Below are positions 44,390 to 54,749 of a stretch of DNA of 64,000 nt, piece after piece (positions within the stretch are counted from its first letter, which is position 1; the number at the start of each line of letters is the position of its first letter). The position numbers and the translations under genes are program-made. This stretch comes from Datnioides undecimradiatus (lineage: Eukaryota; Chordata; Actinopteri; Lobotiformes; Datnioididae): positions 21,698,879 through 21,762,878 of the forward strand of contig WARS01000029.1 in the NCBI GenBank assembly GCA_008933995.1, in the 5' to 3' direction. Under the pieces are notes generated by a model that saw nothing but the letters and a program-made list of their open reading frames with translations, did not search any database and had not been told where the DNA came from.

Positions 44390-44880
44390 GCACATGCATT
44401 AGCACCTGTAGCGCTTTGTCACATTAATTCCAGGCACACAAGGGAAACGCGCTCGGGAACGTTCCAGGAAAAAAAAGGTCAGCTGAACTCGGAATTCACT
44501 TTTCTTTCGCAAATAATAGATTCAGCTCAAATCTCCCGGAAAAAAAGATTAATTTGGCTCCGGACAGGGGACTGAAATTTGGTAAACAATAAACTGGGGA
44601 AACCGGCGGGGAATGAGAGCAGAGGAGTACATCCTTCTGTTTATGCTTCAGTAAAGACAAGCAGGAGGCTAGATGGAGTATGGCATTTACGTTTCCTATT
44701 TATGGGCACAATGCCGGGTTAATTAAAGTTCGTAAAAACTCTCAAATATGGAACAAAAGGCCTCCATCTTAACTTTTTTTTTTTAACCCACCTGACCTCC
44801 TGACCCTCCTGAGCGCACCCTGACGTGGTGTTACACATTAAAACACAACCATTAGGCCGTCTGCTGTCAGAGGAGATACT
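44390..44880. promoter_or_regulatory. Candidate conserved non-coding element
   Basis: Unique block with TGTCACATTAATTCCAGG, GCAAATAATAGATTCAGC, AAAGATTAATTTGGCTCC, GGTAAACAATAAACTGGGG (SOX/forkhead-like), TCCTATTTATGGGCAC and GGGTTAATTAAAGTTCG. Repeats are absent and homeodomain words dense. A good enhancer candidate by texture, not tested. Confidence 0.45.
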
Positions 44881-45004
44881 GTCATCCCCCTAACTTCCTC
44901 TGAAAGCTGCAACTCCGCACGCTGTCTTCGCAGTGCACTGAGTTTAGATGACGTCTTAAGCTTGTAACTGGCGCAGCATCCCTAAGATGTGGTTTGATGG
45001 GAAA
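44881..45004. other. Spacer, nothing recognised
   Basis: Short ordinary spacer. Confidence 0.4.
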
Positions 45005-45045
45005 ACACACACACACACACACGGACACACACACACACACACACA
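45005..45045. repeat. Interrupted (CA)n microsatellite
   Basis: (CA)n with one GGA interruption, about 41 bases. The minus-strand frame at 44882-45130 carries a Cys-Val repeat from it. Confidence 0.9.
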
Positions 45046-46314
45046 AAAACATAGATCTATTTTGGTAATGGGGTGAAATGCCTTCAGCAATGTCACAACG
45101 ACAGCTTGTTTGCCGCATATGTGTCCTCATTTATCACCGTACGCTGAATATGTGATTTTGTCTTCTCTTCTCCTGCATCGATGCAGGTTCACTGTGCACA
45201 CATGGAGGAGAGGGATGCTGTTTGAGAAGCCAGTGTGGAAGTGGGGCTGGGGTGTGTATAATTATCTGCTCCAGTGCATTAGCCTTTGGAAACTGATACA
45301 TGGCGGGAGAGAGAAGGAGGGGGAGAGAGATAAAGCGGCGAGTGTAATGTGCGAGATTGAGCCGGGAAGGAGAGGAAGAAGAAGAGCATGGAGTGCGAGA
45401 CAGAGAGACTGGGAAGCCAGTAAAGCGAAGCTGCAGATATTTCATTTCAAACTAAACGACATTAGTGTGCGTGAAATACTTTGGACCACCGTAACTATAT
45501 TATGTCGGAATTTCTCGCTCGCAAACAGCGGCGGAGGACGGATGCGACGGCTCTCACATCCATAATCGACCGCGGCCTTGCAGTAGCTTCACGTCCCGCC
45601 GACTTCACCTTTTATTTCCTCGCTGTTTGTGGCGAAGATGATAAAACGTCACTGCAGCGTCAAACATTATGTCTCCCTCTTCTTTTTATTAAAAGCCGAT
45701 ATGTAGAGAAGCTGTGCGCCGGTGACCCCTTTAGAGGTGTCAACACACAGAAGACACCATTACCGTTTGTTAAGATACCAAATAAGGAGTGTTTGGTACG
45801 AGCGTGTCAACAGCTGCTGCTTGTGTGCTGGTGTATAGAAAGATAATAAATGACAAAATGATAGTAAATTGTGATGTTATTAATAATTTCTTTATAATAA
45901 AAGTTAAAATTGACATCTCGTTCAGCAACACACGCTTAGAATAGCCTCACGCCTGCCTTATCACATTATAATCACATTATATTGTATTAATAACCATCAT
46001 CCATTAACGAAGAGGGATTGATGCTGTTAAGTGAAAATCTTTATTGTGTGGTGTTTAACCACGTTTCACAGCCGCGGGCTTGTTAGATTCATTCAGAAGC
46101 ATTGTGTTATTATCTGAAACACGGCGTCTCCTCATAAATCACGTTTCTGTTCAGTTCTCACAAAAATAGAAACTGAAAGCAGCTGATTCAAGGAGACTCT
46201 TCTTACCTCAGGTTAAGTAAAACTTAAATATCCAGCCGTGCTTATTAACTTTAACATCTGTTGCCTAGCAACTGACGCTGCTTTTACCATCTCACTGTGC
46301 GTTTGTATGTTTGC
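45046..46314. other. Unique sequence with purine-rich patch and enhancer-like pieces
   Basis: GTGTATAATTATCTGCTCC and GTGCATTAGCC (45250-45290) and TAATAACCATCATCCATTAAC (45988) are enhancer-like. 45304-45420 is purine-rich. The 151-codon plus-strand frame at 45110-45565 crosses the purine patch, is rich in Arg, Glu and Gly there, and overlaps a minus-strand frame (45134-45445). No domain is recognisable and I do not regard it as a gene. Confidence 0.3.
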
Positions 46315-46432
46315 AGCCGTGGCTCAGAGGTGGAGCAGCTCGCCCACCTTTCATAAGATTGTTGGTTTGACTCCCGGCTCCTGCTTAAGTGCCTTTGGGC
46401 AAAACACGGTTCCAAATGTGTGTACATTAGTT
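46315..46432 (+). mobile_element. tRNA-derived SINE, 5' part
   Basis: GCCGTGGCTCAGAGGTGGAG contains an A-box-like TGGCTCAGAGG (46320-46330), and GGTTTGACTCC (46364-46374) is a good B box. The body word GTGCCTTTGGGCAAAACACGG follows. The rest of the SINE body is missing or too altered. Same family as the 9.31 and 60.02 kb copies. Confidence 0.8.
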
Positions 46433-46575
46433 AATTTCCTTACTTTGCGTCCGGCTGCATTGTGTGACTGGGTGATCCCAGCCGTCACTGTGAGGGAGGC
46501 GGGGTGCACCCAGGACAGATAGGCAGTCTGTCACCGTGCTGGCACACAGACTATAGACTCTATAGACTATATAAG
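46433..46575 (+). repeat. Second repeat fragment next to the SINE
   Basis: GTGAGGGAGGCGGGGTGCAC, CCAGGACAGATAGGCAGTCTG and TCACCGTGCTGGCACACAGA match a frequent fish repeat (GGCGGGGTACACCCTGGACAGGTCGCCAGTCTATCACAGGGC). It could be a retroelement 3' part into which, or next to which, the SINE landed. A short GACTATA/CTATAGACT repeat follows. Confidence 0.55.
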
Positions 46576-46929
46576 TACAGTCCATGGCTATTTACAGAAA
46601 AATGAAGGGTGCTTAACTTCAAGGCAGACGAGTTAGAGGTGTTTCTGTAGAGAAATCCAAAGTGGGCTAACGCGTCCTGGTGGAACGTTAGGATGCTTCT
46701 GTGATGCACTTTTCCTGTCTTAGGTTGGGATTTGAATCGGGCCCAAACCACACCTCGTTACCGTGGTTACCAATCAGTTAATATCAAGAGGCCTCACACC
46801 CAACATCATGTTAAAAGCGCAGCGTCCTGCATGTTTAACTTTACTTTGAGCCCAACAGAACTGTGTCTTCTTCAACACAGGAGCCCTAATCCAACATCAA
46901 CACAGCCAGAGCCCGTGTAGCCAATCAGA
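46576..46929. other. Spacer, nothing firm
   Basis: Short frames at 46560-46751 (minus) and 46732-46920 (plus) are without domains. It ends in a GCTTGCTGGCTTGCTTGCTTGC tract. Confidence 0.4.
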
Positions 46930-48110
46930 GAAGCCTGCTTGCTGGCTTGCTTGCTTGCAGCGGGCGCATTAGAGGGAGAAATCAATAAAAAAAAAAAGAA
47001 AGGAAAATCAATATAAAATTATTTTCTAATTCATATCACCCAGCAGATGAAACAGGCAGCGTTGATCCCAATATAATAGTTTTGTCCGTCTGCATCATGT
47101 TTGACGGACAGCCGGCGACAGCGGTGACGTCGGGCGCTAATGAACCGTCCAATCAAAGCAACACGTGATTGTTATTCAGTGTACATGTAGCCGCCGTGGA
47201 AGCCACTCTGGAAGGCAGCCGCCGCCCGTAGCCTGCAGCTAAAGATAGCACCATTCAACACAGATGAAATGAGGTTTGGAAAAAAAAAAAAAAAGAATGA
47301 AAATCCAAATGGCCTGGAGATAAAGACTGTGCCTGTTGTTCACAGGAATGGCTCCCGCTACAGCAGCCAGGCAGGGAGAAGAAAAGGACAGAAGAGAGAC
47401 TTAACAATGCCGAGGCGCCATTATCAGCGTTGTTACCTGCAAATGTAGCAGTGCAACGGGTTATATTTATCACTAATGAGATAAATAATGCAGCTATTTG
47501 TCCGCAGCTTAGCCCCGGAGTACTACATCAGCTCGGCGAAATGAGAAAACAACGGCGGTGCGTCGAAATAAGGCGACGCGCGGGCAAATACAGATGAACG
47601 TGGCACCGGCGAACGCTTAAAAGTGCCCCCACACTCTTACTTTTGCGCAGAGAAACAGTGAAATCCAAATGGTGATAATAAATGTAACGCACAGTCGCCC
47701 GAGTGCGCGATTAAAGATTAATATCTCATTTCCAGCTGCCTCTCTGGACAGTTTTCATCTTACTGGGATGGCCGCGCGTCGGGGAGGCGGCTCCTAAACG
47801 CAACGGGATGAACTTCAATCACTCCAGCAGCTGTCACTCACTCTGACCGTGGCATGTGATCGAATCAATAACAAACGGAGGCAAATACAGAGGAGCATCC
47901 ATCAGCCGGGGCTCCGGGGCTGTAACAAGAGTTACAGTTAACGCTTGTTTCCCTCCAGTGTCGCCTCGGGAGTAATATTTCTGAAAAATTGCAGCAGATA
48001 CACAGAGATACTGACAGCTGTCAGATATATTTATGAGTGGGGGTGCACTTGTGCTTACAGTTTAACAGCAGTGTGGCCCTAATTCACTTCCTTTTGTTCC
48101 GTTTTCTTTT
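46930..48110. promoter_or_regulatory. Strong candidate conserved non-coding block, CpG-rich in part
   Basis: Unique sequence with GCGCATTAGAGGG, TTATTTTCTAATTCATATCACC, GGGCGCTAATGAACCG, TCCAATCAAAGCAACACGTG, GCGCCATTATCAGC, TATCACTAATGAGATAAATAATGC, GATTAAAGATTAATATCTC and GAATCAATAACAAACG. It also holds TCCAGCAGCTGTCACTCAC and a palindromic TALE-type site. CpGs cluster at 47500-47800. An A15 tract sits at 47280-47294. It looks like one or more developmental enhancers and, given the CpGs, possibly an unmethylated element. No comparison was possible. Confidence 0.5.
48011..48024. promoter_or_regulatory. Palindromic TALE homeodomain-type site
   Basis: CTGACAGCTGTCAG is a perfect 14-bp palindrome consisting of two inverted TGACAG half-sites over a CAGCTG E-box. 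TGACAGCTGTCA is the dimer site known for MEIS/TGIF-type TALE homeodomain proteins. It lies inside a strong enhancer-like block, and TGTCA recurs nearby at about 47833. Confidence 0.55.
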
Positions 48111-49840
48111 GCGGTTTCGTCTCTTTTATGTATTATTTATGCTAAGTAATATATAATAAAGTAGCTAAGCACCCAGGAGAAGTTAAACCACAAGCGCTGC
48201 TGCATGTTTTGTGTTTATTATGAAGGATTAAGTAGTACACAGCTCCCCGTGTGTCAAATGCTGCAGCTTCAGAGGTCCCAAGCTGCAAACCACAGTGCTG
48301 TGGGTGTGCTCTAGGTTATTGTAATGTGCTGCTGACGTCAGGAGACACATTATAGGGATTAAAGAGAGAGGAGGAAGGCCAGGCTGCATGGACGTGTCAA
48401 AGCCTGGAGTTCATTAACTGTAAAACCAATGGGTATCATCGACTACTCATAACTTATGTAATCAGTGCACTTGTTTTAACCCTAACCATCATCTCCGCAT
48501 CTGAAAGACTTCATGCACCCCCGTGGCGTCACCGTCCAGCTGCAGTTCAATTGGCTTTCCACTCAGTCATACAGCGGTCACTCTTGACTGGCAAAAGCTA
48601 CCCAGCATGCACCTCTGAATTCAAGATGCCCTGATTGGCCACTGTAAATCTTTGATGTTAGACATATGCATTGCACATCAGTGTATGGGAGTAATGTTAT
48701 GGTTCTCTATGATCTCCTTCTGAGTTTGTTAGAAAAACAACATTTCATTCATGAGAACCTTTCAGAAAATGTGAATCTATAACTTTAAATTCATTTTTAC
48801 TGCACTAAACAGTCAAACTAGCATAAACCAATGAAACGAGCTGGTTGAGGTGAGTTACAGTGTGAGGGAGCGGTGTCGTTTCACCGGCGTGATGGCACAG
48901 TCTGACAGCGCTGAAGCTCAGGTGTCAGGTTCTGGAAGCCCGTGTTGCTGCTGTGACCATGTCGAGACAGAAATACAGAAACCTGCTGGAAACCAAAAAT
49001 ATATATTGAAATCAGACTTTTTAGCACCTCATACAACATGCAGCGCTGTAGTTCTGTTCTCCCACAGCACCTGTGACCTTTCTGTGGCAGCCTGGCGAGC
49101 CGGGGAGAGACCACAGGGCCAATTTATTGGCAGGCACAAGGCCGGGAAAACACAATTAGCTGGCAGAAGACCTCCCACCCTGAGCAGACCCTCATCTCTA
49201 CGCGGACGTACACAGCCTCACACCTGCACGGCCTCGGTCTCCTCTCTGTTTATCTCTGCTCCGCTCAGGAAATGTCCTCACCTTCAGCACCAATCTACCG
49301 CGTGTGCATGCAGGCGGTAGTCATGCATGTCATTACCCTGTGTGGTGTTTTTATCTGCCTGTGGTTCTCTCCCCCACAGGAGGGAGAGAGCCGGCTCCCC
49401 TGCGAGCTGCAGTGTGTGTTCAGAGGAAGGAGCATGCATTTTTAAAACTCAACCCTGAGCACATTGCTGTCCTGTTCCTTTCCTGCTGATTAGCCAAGGA
49501 TGTGGAGGATTATCAGGGCCGGGGGACAAAACTACAGAAGAGAAAAGGCAAAAAAAATAATAAAATAAAATAAAAAAATAGCACAGGCATGGTGGTGTTT
49601 TAAAACGAAGGTTTCCTTTTGAACATTTCGATGAGCGTGTGGAGCGAGGGACATGCATGTTGAAGCCCTGCGGCGAAACCTTTGGCCACGGACTCAGAAC
49701 TGGAGAAAAACTCACAAACGAAGGACATAAGACTGAATTTATTGTGGCTGGGAAAGATCCACGTTGAGTTTTTACCTCCTGGTGCATTAGATGAGATGGT
49801 TTTGACGCGTTACGTTACCGGCGTATAAGTTCCACCAAAC
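48111..49840. other. Unique sequence, nothing firm
   Basis: The plus-strand frame 48850-49320 (156 codons) overlaps a minus-strand frame (48881-49114) and has no recognisable domain, so I regard it as chance. An A/T tract lies near 49546-49580. The region 48060-48200 is AT-rich and may extend the preceding block. Confidence 0.35.
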
Positions 49841-50074
49841 AGGCTTTTAGGGGATCTGTTGGCAGAGATGGAGCGCGGTGTATAATCACGTCAAACTACA
49901 AATCGCTGTGTTTTCGCTGATTTAGAACAAGACCTTTACATCCAGTGGGCTCCACATTGCACCATATGGTCCTACCTGCTTGGATGGGGAGGGATGACTG
50001 GAGGGGTATTCAGCTGGTTGTCATTGCAAACCTGTTCCCTAGATGCTAATAAATCCTATGCACTGCTCCTTTAA
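49841..50074 (+). mobile_element. MITE-like element, copy 2
   Basis: The word order TTTTAGGGGATCTGTTGGCAGAGATGG, GTATAATCAC, GCTGTGTTTTCGCTG, TTAGAACAAGACCTTTACATC, TCCACATTGCACCA, GGTATTCAGCTGGTTG, CTAGATGCTAATAAATCCTA and TGCACTGCTCCTTTAA matches the same fish element as 23.49-23.76 kb, including the AAATCCTA right end. The terminal TTAA suggests a TTAA-type target site, as used by piggyBac-like elements (inference). Confidence 0.75.
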
Positions 50075-50759
50075 GGCAGATGCAGATATGTGCATATGTG
50101 CAGGTGCAGAATTTGACTGTTTAGTTTGCGTTGCAGTTGCAAGATATGTACATTTCTATACATTTTGCACGTTCTTCCTCTTCTTTAAATGTAAGTCTTT
50201 CGATCTACATACTAAACTTTTCTGGTTTGCGACCTTAAAATAAAGCACTGCTTGTTTTCCTTCTCAGATTGACTTCTGTGAAGGATTGTGGAGGCCTGAG
50301 GCTCAGGAAGCGTTCAGTATTCGACAGCGCGGGGGGGAAAAAAAAGCAAAGCAAACATAAGAAAAAACACTTCCCTTCCTTTTGTTTGTATTAAAAATGT
50401 CCATCCTATCAATTCAGTTCTGTCCTAAATCCTAAAAACCCAATGTTCTCAAACACGGTTTCCCATTAAAATCAACTTGTTTCTATTGTCTGTGTCTTGA
50501 ATCAAGACAGAGGAATGCAGGGTGCTGCTAAAATTTAGAAAACTACAACAAAAAGGACAAGTACTGTAACCGCACTGACTGTGTGCAGCACATCGGACTG
50601 TAAGGAAACACGCTTTTGCAGGCTGATCTTGGCAAAACCTTGGACTAAGCTGGGAAACATTCATGTACACCAACTTAAGATATATGGCTAAATATGCAGG
50701 CTCTTCTGCGCAGGTGGTCGCCACAGTGTTGGAAATAGCAGCATATGGTGTTACAGCGT
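50075..50759. other. Unique sequence, nothing recognised
   Basis: A G7A8-like patch lies near 50332-50345. The minus-strand frame 50449-50724 (91 codons) has no recognisable domain. Confidence 0.4.
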
Positions 50760-51330
50760 TTCATACATTCATATTCCCAAGAGTCATTTGATTAAGTGAT
50801 ATTTAATGCAGGTTTTAATGATGATTCACAGCATAATGATATCATATACTGTATTATTCGGCTCCCTGGGGTTTATTTGTAATTCAGACTCGAGCTACAG
50901 CTACAGCAGGCTCAATTAGAAACAGGTGATATCACGTACCGCCGCGCACCAATCAGGATTTAGCACCACGTCCATCGGAGTCTGTTGATGGTTGGCCGCG
51001 GTCCTGACAAAGCCGATTAATACTTAAAGATGTACCTCTAAATTTGAATGTAGCCCGCTAAGTCATGAATATTTCATGTTGTAGAGCCACACTAAAAGAA
51101 TAATATCCTTTATTTTTAAACCTGGGCCCTATTTTTTATCCATATTTCAGGATTTAAGCGTATACTCGGTCGAGAGGAGCAGCTGCAGAACAGACTGCAG
51201 CGGCTGCAAAAACAAATTCATGCTTTCGGCTCTTCGACGCAACACAGCTCCCCGCTCCACCTGCGACTTGATTAGGCATTCGCACGCAAAAGCACTTTTA
51301 GTGGTCGTACTTTAGGACCAAAAGCACCAA
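50760..51330. promoter_or_regulatory. Candidate conserved non-coding element
   Basis: Unique block with TTGATTAAGTGATATTTAATGC, GGCTCAATTAGAAACAGGTG, CACCAATCAGGATTTAGC, AGCCGATTAATACTTAAAG and AAGTCATGAATATTTCATG. Enhancer-like and repeat-free, not tested. Confidence 0.4.
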
Positions 51331-52059
51331 AATAAGAGCATGTAAAAAGGCAAGAACTGTCCTTTGAAGGCGTTTGGGCTTGACACTTGTGTAGAATATC
51401 AAATTCATCTGCTGAAGGGGGATAAGTTTCTCTGTGTTTTTGATATTTGGGGTCAATCGTGGACCAATATATAACTTACAAAGTGAGATTTGACCTTGCT
51501 GTGCGGATTTTAACTTTTAAAGAGAAAAACATCAGCCGATTTTTAGAAATTTGCAAATTTTTACTGATGAATTTTTGTTCAAATCCTATTAAAACAGATG
51601 CAAATATTTATTTTAAAGAAGAATATTTATAAAATATTGAGGTTTTCAGGTTTCAGGTGCTTTAAATCCTCAGGTCTGCCAGCTGCCAGCGGAGAGGAGA
51701 GTTAGTATTGCACCAGTTTTACTTGGCCTATATACAAGTGTGATATTAATGCTCCTCTGACTGCTTATGAACAACTTTTGGCTTAAAAACTCCTCAAGTG
51801 ATCATCAGCAGCAGCGCCCCTTTTAGAAAATACATGTATCAATATTTCATTTGAAAGTAGAAGGCTGCACACACCTCCTGCGCACACCTACATATGCCAC
51901 AATGAATCTATCGTCAAATGAAATCAGAGGCAAAAGGAGGAGCCTTGTTTTAGTGCAGGACTCCCTCTTTACATGCCGTTCCTCTGTCTGCCCACTAGTG
52001 GGAGGAGCGGTTTGGAGAATCCTGCAGTGTCTGTGTCAGACGGGACTTCCTGTCATGAG
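51331..52059. other. AT-rich unique sequence
   Basis: The plus-strand frame 51447-51632 is AT-rich Phe/Lys/Ile-type peptide without a domain. CCCACTAGTGGGAGGAGC near 51990 is a 10-bp palindrome with CTCF-like words, but it is not a good CTCF match. Confidence 0.35.
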
Positions 52060-53000
52060 CGCCGGTTACCTGAGTCAGAGAAATAAATCTTTTTAAGTGG
52101 TACAGATGTAAATGTAGGCTGCGTGGAGGTGCGGAGGTAACGCCGCTGCCCTGTACATTTCCCCGGGGGACATTTTAGAGGGCAGAGCCATACATTGTAA
52201 ACTCCCTGCGGTTTTACATGAAGCGCCTGTTGATCACAACATGGCAACGTGCCTTATGATCTATTGCCGCGTGCTGATTCTACCATGTCTGCGAAGCCTG
52301 AAAACACGCACATAATGAATAACGTTAGCGCCGAAGTGCAAGTGCAATGAGAAATTCACCTGCCTCTGCGCGGCATCGATGGCTCAAATTGCCTCTGAGG
52401 TCGTCCTCTATTGTTTCATCAAAAGCGGGTTTGACCAAACCGAGTTCATTTATCCTTCGTCCCAGACAAGCGCAGCATCCTGTTGTTTTGTTGATTTTTT
52501 TTTTTTTTCTGACTTCCACAGACGCAGCCCTCTCAGTGGTCTCAGTCAATACGGATTTGATCAAATGTGTGATGCCTCTGCAGCTCCGATTAATCTTTGC
52601 CACCTTTTCCTGGTCCCTGTCTGCCGCCCACTAGCATCCTGGCATCCCTATGAGGTCGACCGACTGACAGCAACATAAGTCACACGGCTGCATTAAAAAC
52701 ACATTAGGCCAGCGGAAGGAATTAAGGTTGCGCTTATCTGACGGAGTGTACCTGCTCTGGAATGAACTGAGTGCCGGCGTCCTCATGCATCACCATCGCC
52801 TCTCTGACAATGTTGTGACTTATGGACTCACTGAATGCACTCCCAAGCACTTTTAGGGAGTCTGGGCAATATGAATGCATTGCATTTATGAGATCTCACA
52901 GGATCGCAATACTTTCTCTTTCCTCCTTCATCTTCTCCTCTTCTACAAAGTCAAAGAAGAGACAGCGTAGCATCGGGATGCTAACCTGCACCAGAGTCAG
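52060..53000. promoter_or_regulatory. Candidate conserved non-coding block
   Basis: Unique pieces with CAGCTCCGATTAATCTTTGCC, GACTGACAGCAACATAAG, AGGAATTAAGGTTGCGC and CATTGCATTTATGAGATC. T13 at 52497-52509 makes Lys or Phe runs in overlapping frames (52325-52603, 52347-52634, 52379-52678), which are therefore artefacts. The enhancer-like texture is strongest at 52580-52900. Confidence 0.35.
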
Positions 53001-53089
53001 GAACTGATAGCTAGTTGGCTGTGGGCTGGTTAGCATCATGGATGAATCACTGAATGGGCACAAACGCAAGGAGCCAAACCATTGTATGA
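53001..53089. other. Spacer before minisatellite
   Basis: TTAGCATCATGGATGAATC and flanking sequence. Nothing firm. Confidence 0.35.
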
Positions 53090-53700
53090 AGTCAGAGTTA
53101 ACCCTTAATGTTGGAATTTCAATCAAACAACGACAAGGAGATGTGACATGATCACAAAGGGATGCAAAATATGTACAAAAAAACATAAACCAATGACAAA
53201 TGATGGTGAAATCAGCCCCAGAGAGAAATAAAATGACCAGAAAGACTCGAGATACAATCGGGCACAGGAAATGGACCAAAGAAGACACAAACTGACCACA
53301 AAGGGACGCAAAACAATCACAAACAATCACAATTTAACCAGAAAGGGATGAAATCAGATGCAAAAGTCATGGAAAATGACCACAAAGGCGCACGAAATGT
53401 CCACAGAATGATGCAAAACGATCACAAAGGGAAACTAGACAAATACAAAGGGATGCAAAGCGACCAAAACGCAACATTTACTTATTAGACACCCAAAACT
53501 ACCAGAAAGGGACCCAAAGTGCCACGTAGGGATGCAAAGTAATCACAAAAGACCTGAAGTGATGTTAAAGAGACTTTACATTACCACAGAAAGACAGAAA
53601 ATATCCACGAATGGATGCACGACTGCCACAAACAAAGCAGAAAAGGATGCAAAACGACACAACAAAGGGACACAAAGAGTTGCAAAATGAGCACAGGTGG
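53090..53700 (+). repeat. Degenerate minisatellite array, about 600 bp
   Basis: Loose tandem units of roughly 20-30 bases built on CACAAAGGGATGCAAAA. Examples are GATCACAAAGGGATGCAAAA, TGACCACAAAGGGACGCAAAA, GATGCAAAACGATCACAAAG, ATACAAAGGGATGCAAAG and CAACAAAGGGACACAAAG. Complementary units occur at 12.58-12.80 kb. The minus-strand 144-codon frame (52896-53330) and a second frame (53123-53326) translate this repeat into Cys/Phe/Leu-rich peptide (CFASLCGQF) and are artefacts. Confidence 0.85.
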
Positions 53701-53856
53701 GGGCCGTTCACACATCTGTGCTCAAGCTATCCATAAATGCCATTTTGAAGCAGCCTGTGTCTTCATCCAGTTACAATTTGGAATATTTAAAGTTGTTTAT
53801 TTAGCATTCACTCATTCTGAGCCTGTCACTGGTGGAGGTGGATGCAGTGCAAGACA
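53701..53856. other. Spacer, nothing recognised
   Basis: Ordinary unique sequence. Confidence 0.4.
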
Positions 53857-53952
53857 CCGAGAGGAAGGGGGGCAGAGATAAGAGAGGGAGAGAGAGAGGC
53901 AGATAGAGAGGGAAAGAGAGAGAGAAAGGGCAGACGTCGGGTGAGGAGAGTG
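53857..53952. repeat. (GA)n-rich polypurine tract
   Basis: Nearly pure purine with GAGAGG, GGGAGAGAGAGAG and AAAGAGAGAGAG units. Overlapping minus-strand frames read Ser/Leu/Pro repeats and are artefacts. Confidence 0.85.
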
Positions 53953-54180
53953 AACCTCCTCTCGAGCAGTAATTTGATTTCGTGTGGCTCACAGTGCTCC
54001 GGCGTGCAGAGGCAAGGTCGTAATGGCAGCCATCCACCATCCATTATTACACTACTGGAGAGCAGCGTGATGTGTTCAGGGTGGATGATCACATCTCCAC
54101 CGCACTCGGCTTCAGTAAATTTCCACCTCTGTTATTCATTAGTCACAGAACACAAGATAAATGGTGGAGTTTAGGGTTGG
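53953..54180. promoter_or_regulatory. Candidate conserved non-coding element
   Basis: Unique sequence with GAGCAGTAATTTGATTTCG, CGTAATGGCAGCCATCC, CATCCATTATTACACTACTGG, GATGATCACATC and CTGTTATTCATTAGTCAC. Compact enhancer-like block, not tested. Confidence 0.4.
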
Positions 54181-54700
54181 ATTCAGGTCGAACCGCCGTT
54201 GTGTTTGCGCGTCGGGTTGAACACGCGGCCCGACTGGAGCTGTCGGCGGGGTTAAACTGTTTACATGAACCTCTGATGCTCTGAGATCGAGTTTTTCCTG
54301 TAGCCTCGAATAAACAAATTAAAAGACTATTCTCCCTCCATTTTCAAAAGCACGTTACTCCACACGAGGGGCACAAGTAATGATTCAGACCGCTTGCCCT
54401 CCCGTGTACGTTTCCGGCAAAATGTACCTTTAATGTTGCGCGGGTGAAGATGGAAAAACGGGAGGTGGGGACTGTTCTGACCGGGAACACGGCAGCATCG
54501 ATCATTTGTTCAAATCACATCAAAACAAGCCACGTTCACAGTTTCTCCATAGGCGGCGGGGGGGGGGCTCTTATAGTCACATGGGAAAATGGGATACGGC
54601 GGCGTTTGAACTGGACAGCGGGTCATGATGCTCAGGATTAATGAGCCCCTGTAGTCTGAGTCCCACATAAAGAGTTATAACACACCTGTCAGATGTGTAG

Positions 54701-54702
<2 letters not shown>
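54181..54702. other. Unique sequence with G10 run
   Basis: G10 at 54558-54567 inside GGCGGC...GGCTC. Otherwise CpG-containing unique DNA with no supported feature. Confidence 0.4.

Positions 54703-54733
<31 letters not shown>
54703..54733. repeat. (GT)n microsatellite
   Basis: About 31 bases of pure GT. It makes a Thr-His repeat in the minus-strand frame 54577-54837. Confidence 0.95.
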
Positions 54734-54734
<1 letters not shown>

Positions 54735-54749
54735 TTGTTCTGCTGCAGC

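Noticed and set aside
45110..45565. 151-codon plus-strand frame
   Set aside because: It crosses a purine-rich tract giving Arg/Glu/Gly runs, overlaps a minus-strand frame and has no recognisable family.
46315..46390. Possible genuine tRNA gene
   Set aside because: It has A- and B-box-like words but continues into a known SINE body, with no cloverleaf or terminator.
48850..49320. 156-codon plus-strand frame
   Set aside because: No domain or start context worth noting; within the chance range.
51990..52012. CTCF-like CCACTAGTGGGAGG
   Set aside because: It deviates from the core GGGGGC and the palindrome CCCACTAGTGGG explains the resemblance.
52896..53330. 144-codon minus-strand frame with Cys/Phe/Leu-rich, membrane-like peptide
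   Set aside because: Its N-terminal two thirds translate the degenerate minisatellite; the same kind of peptide appears over the 12.58 kb copy.
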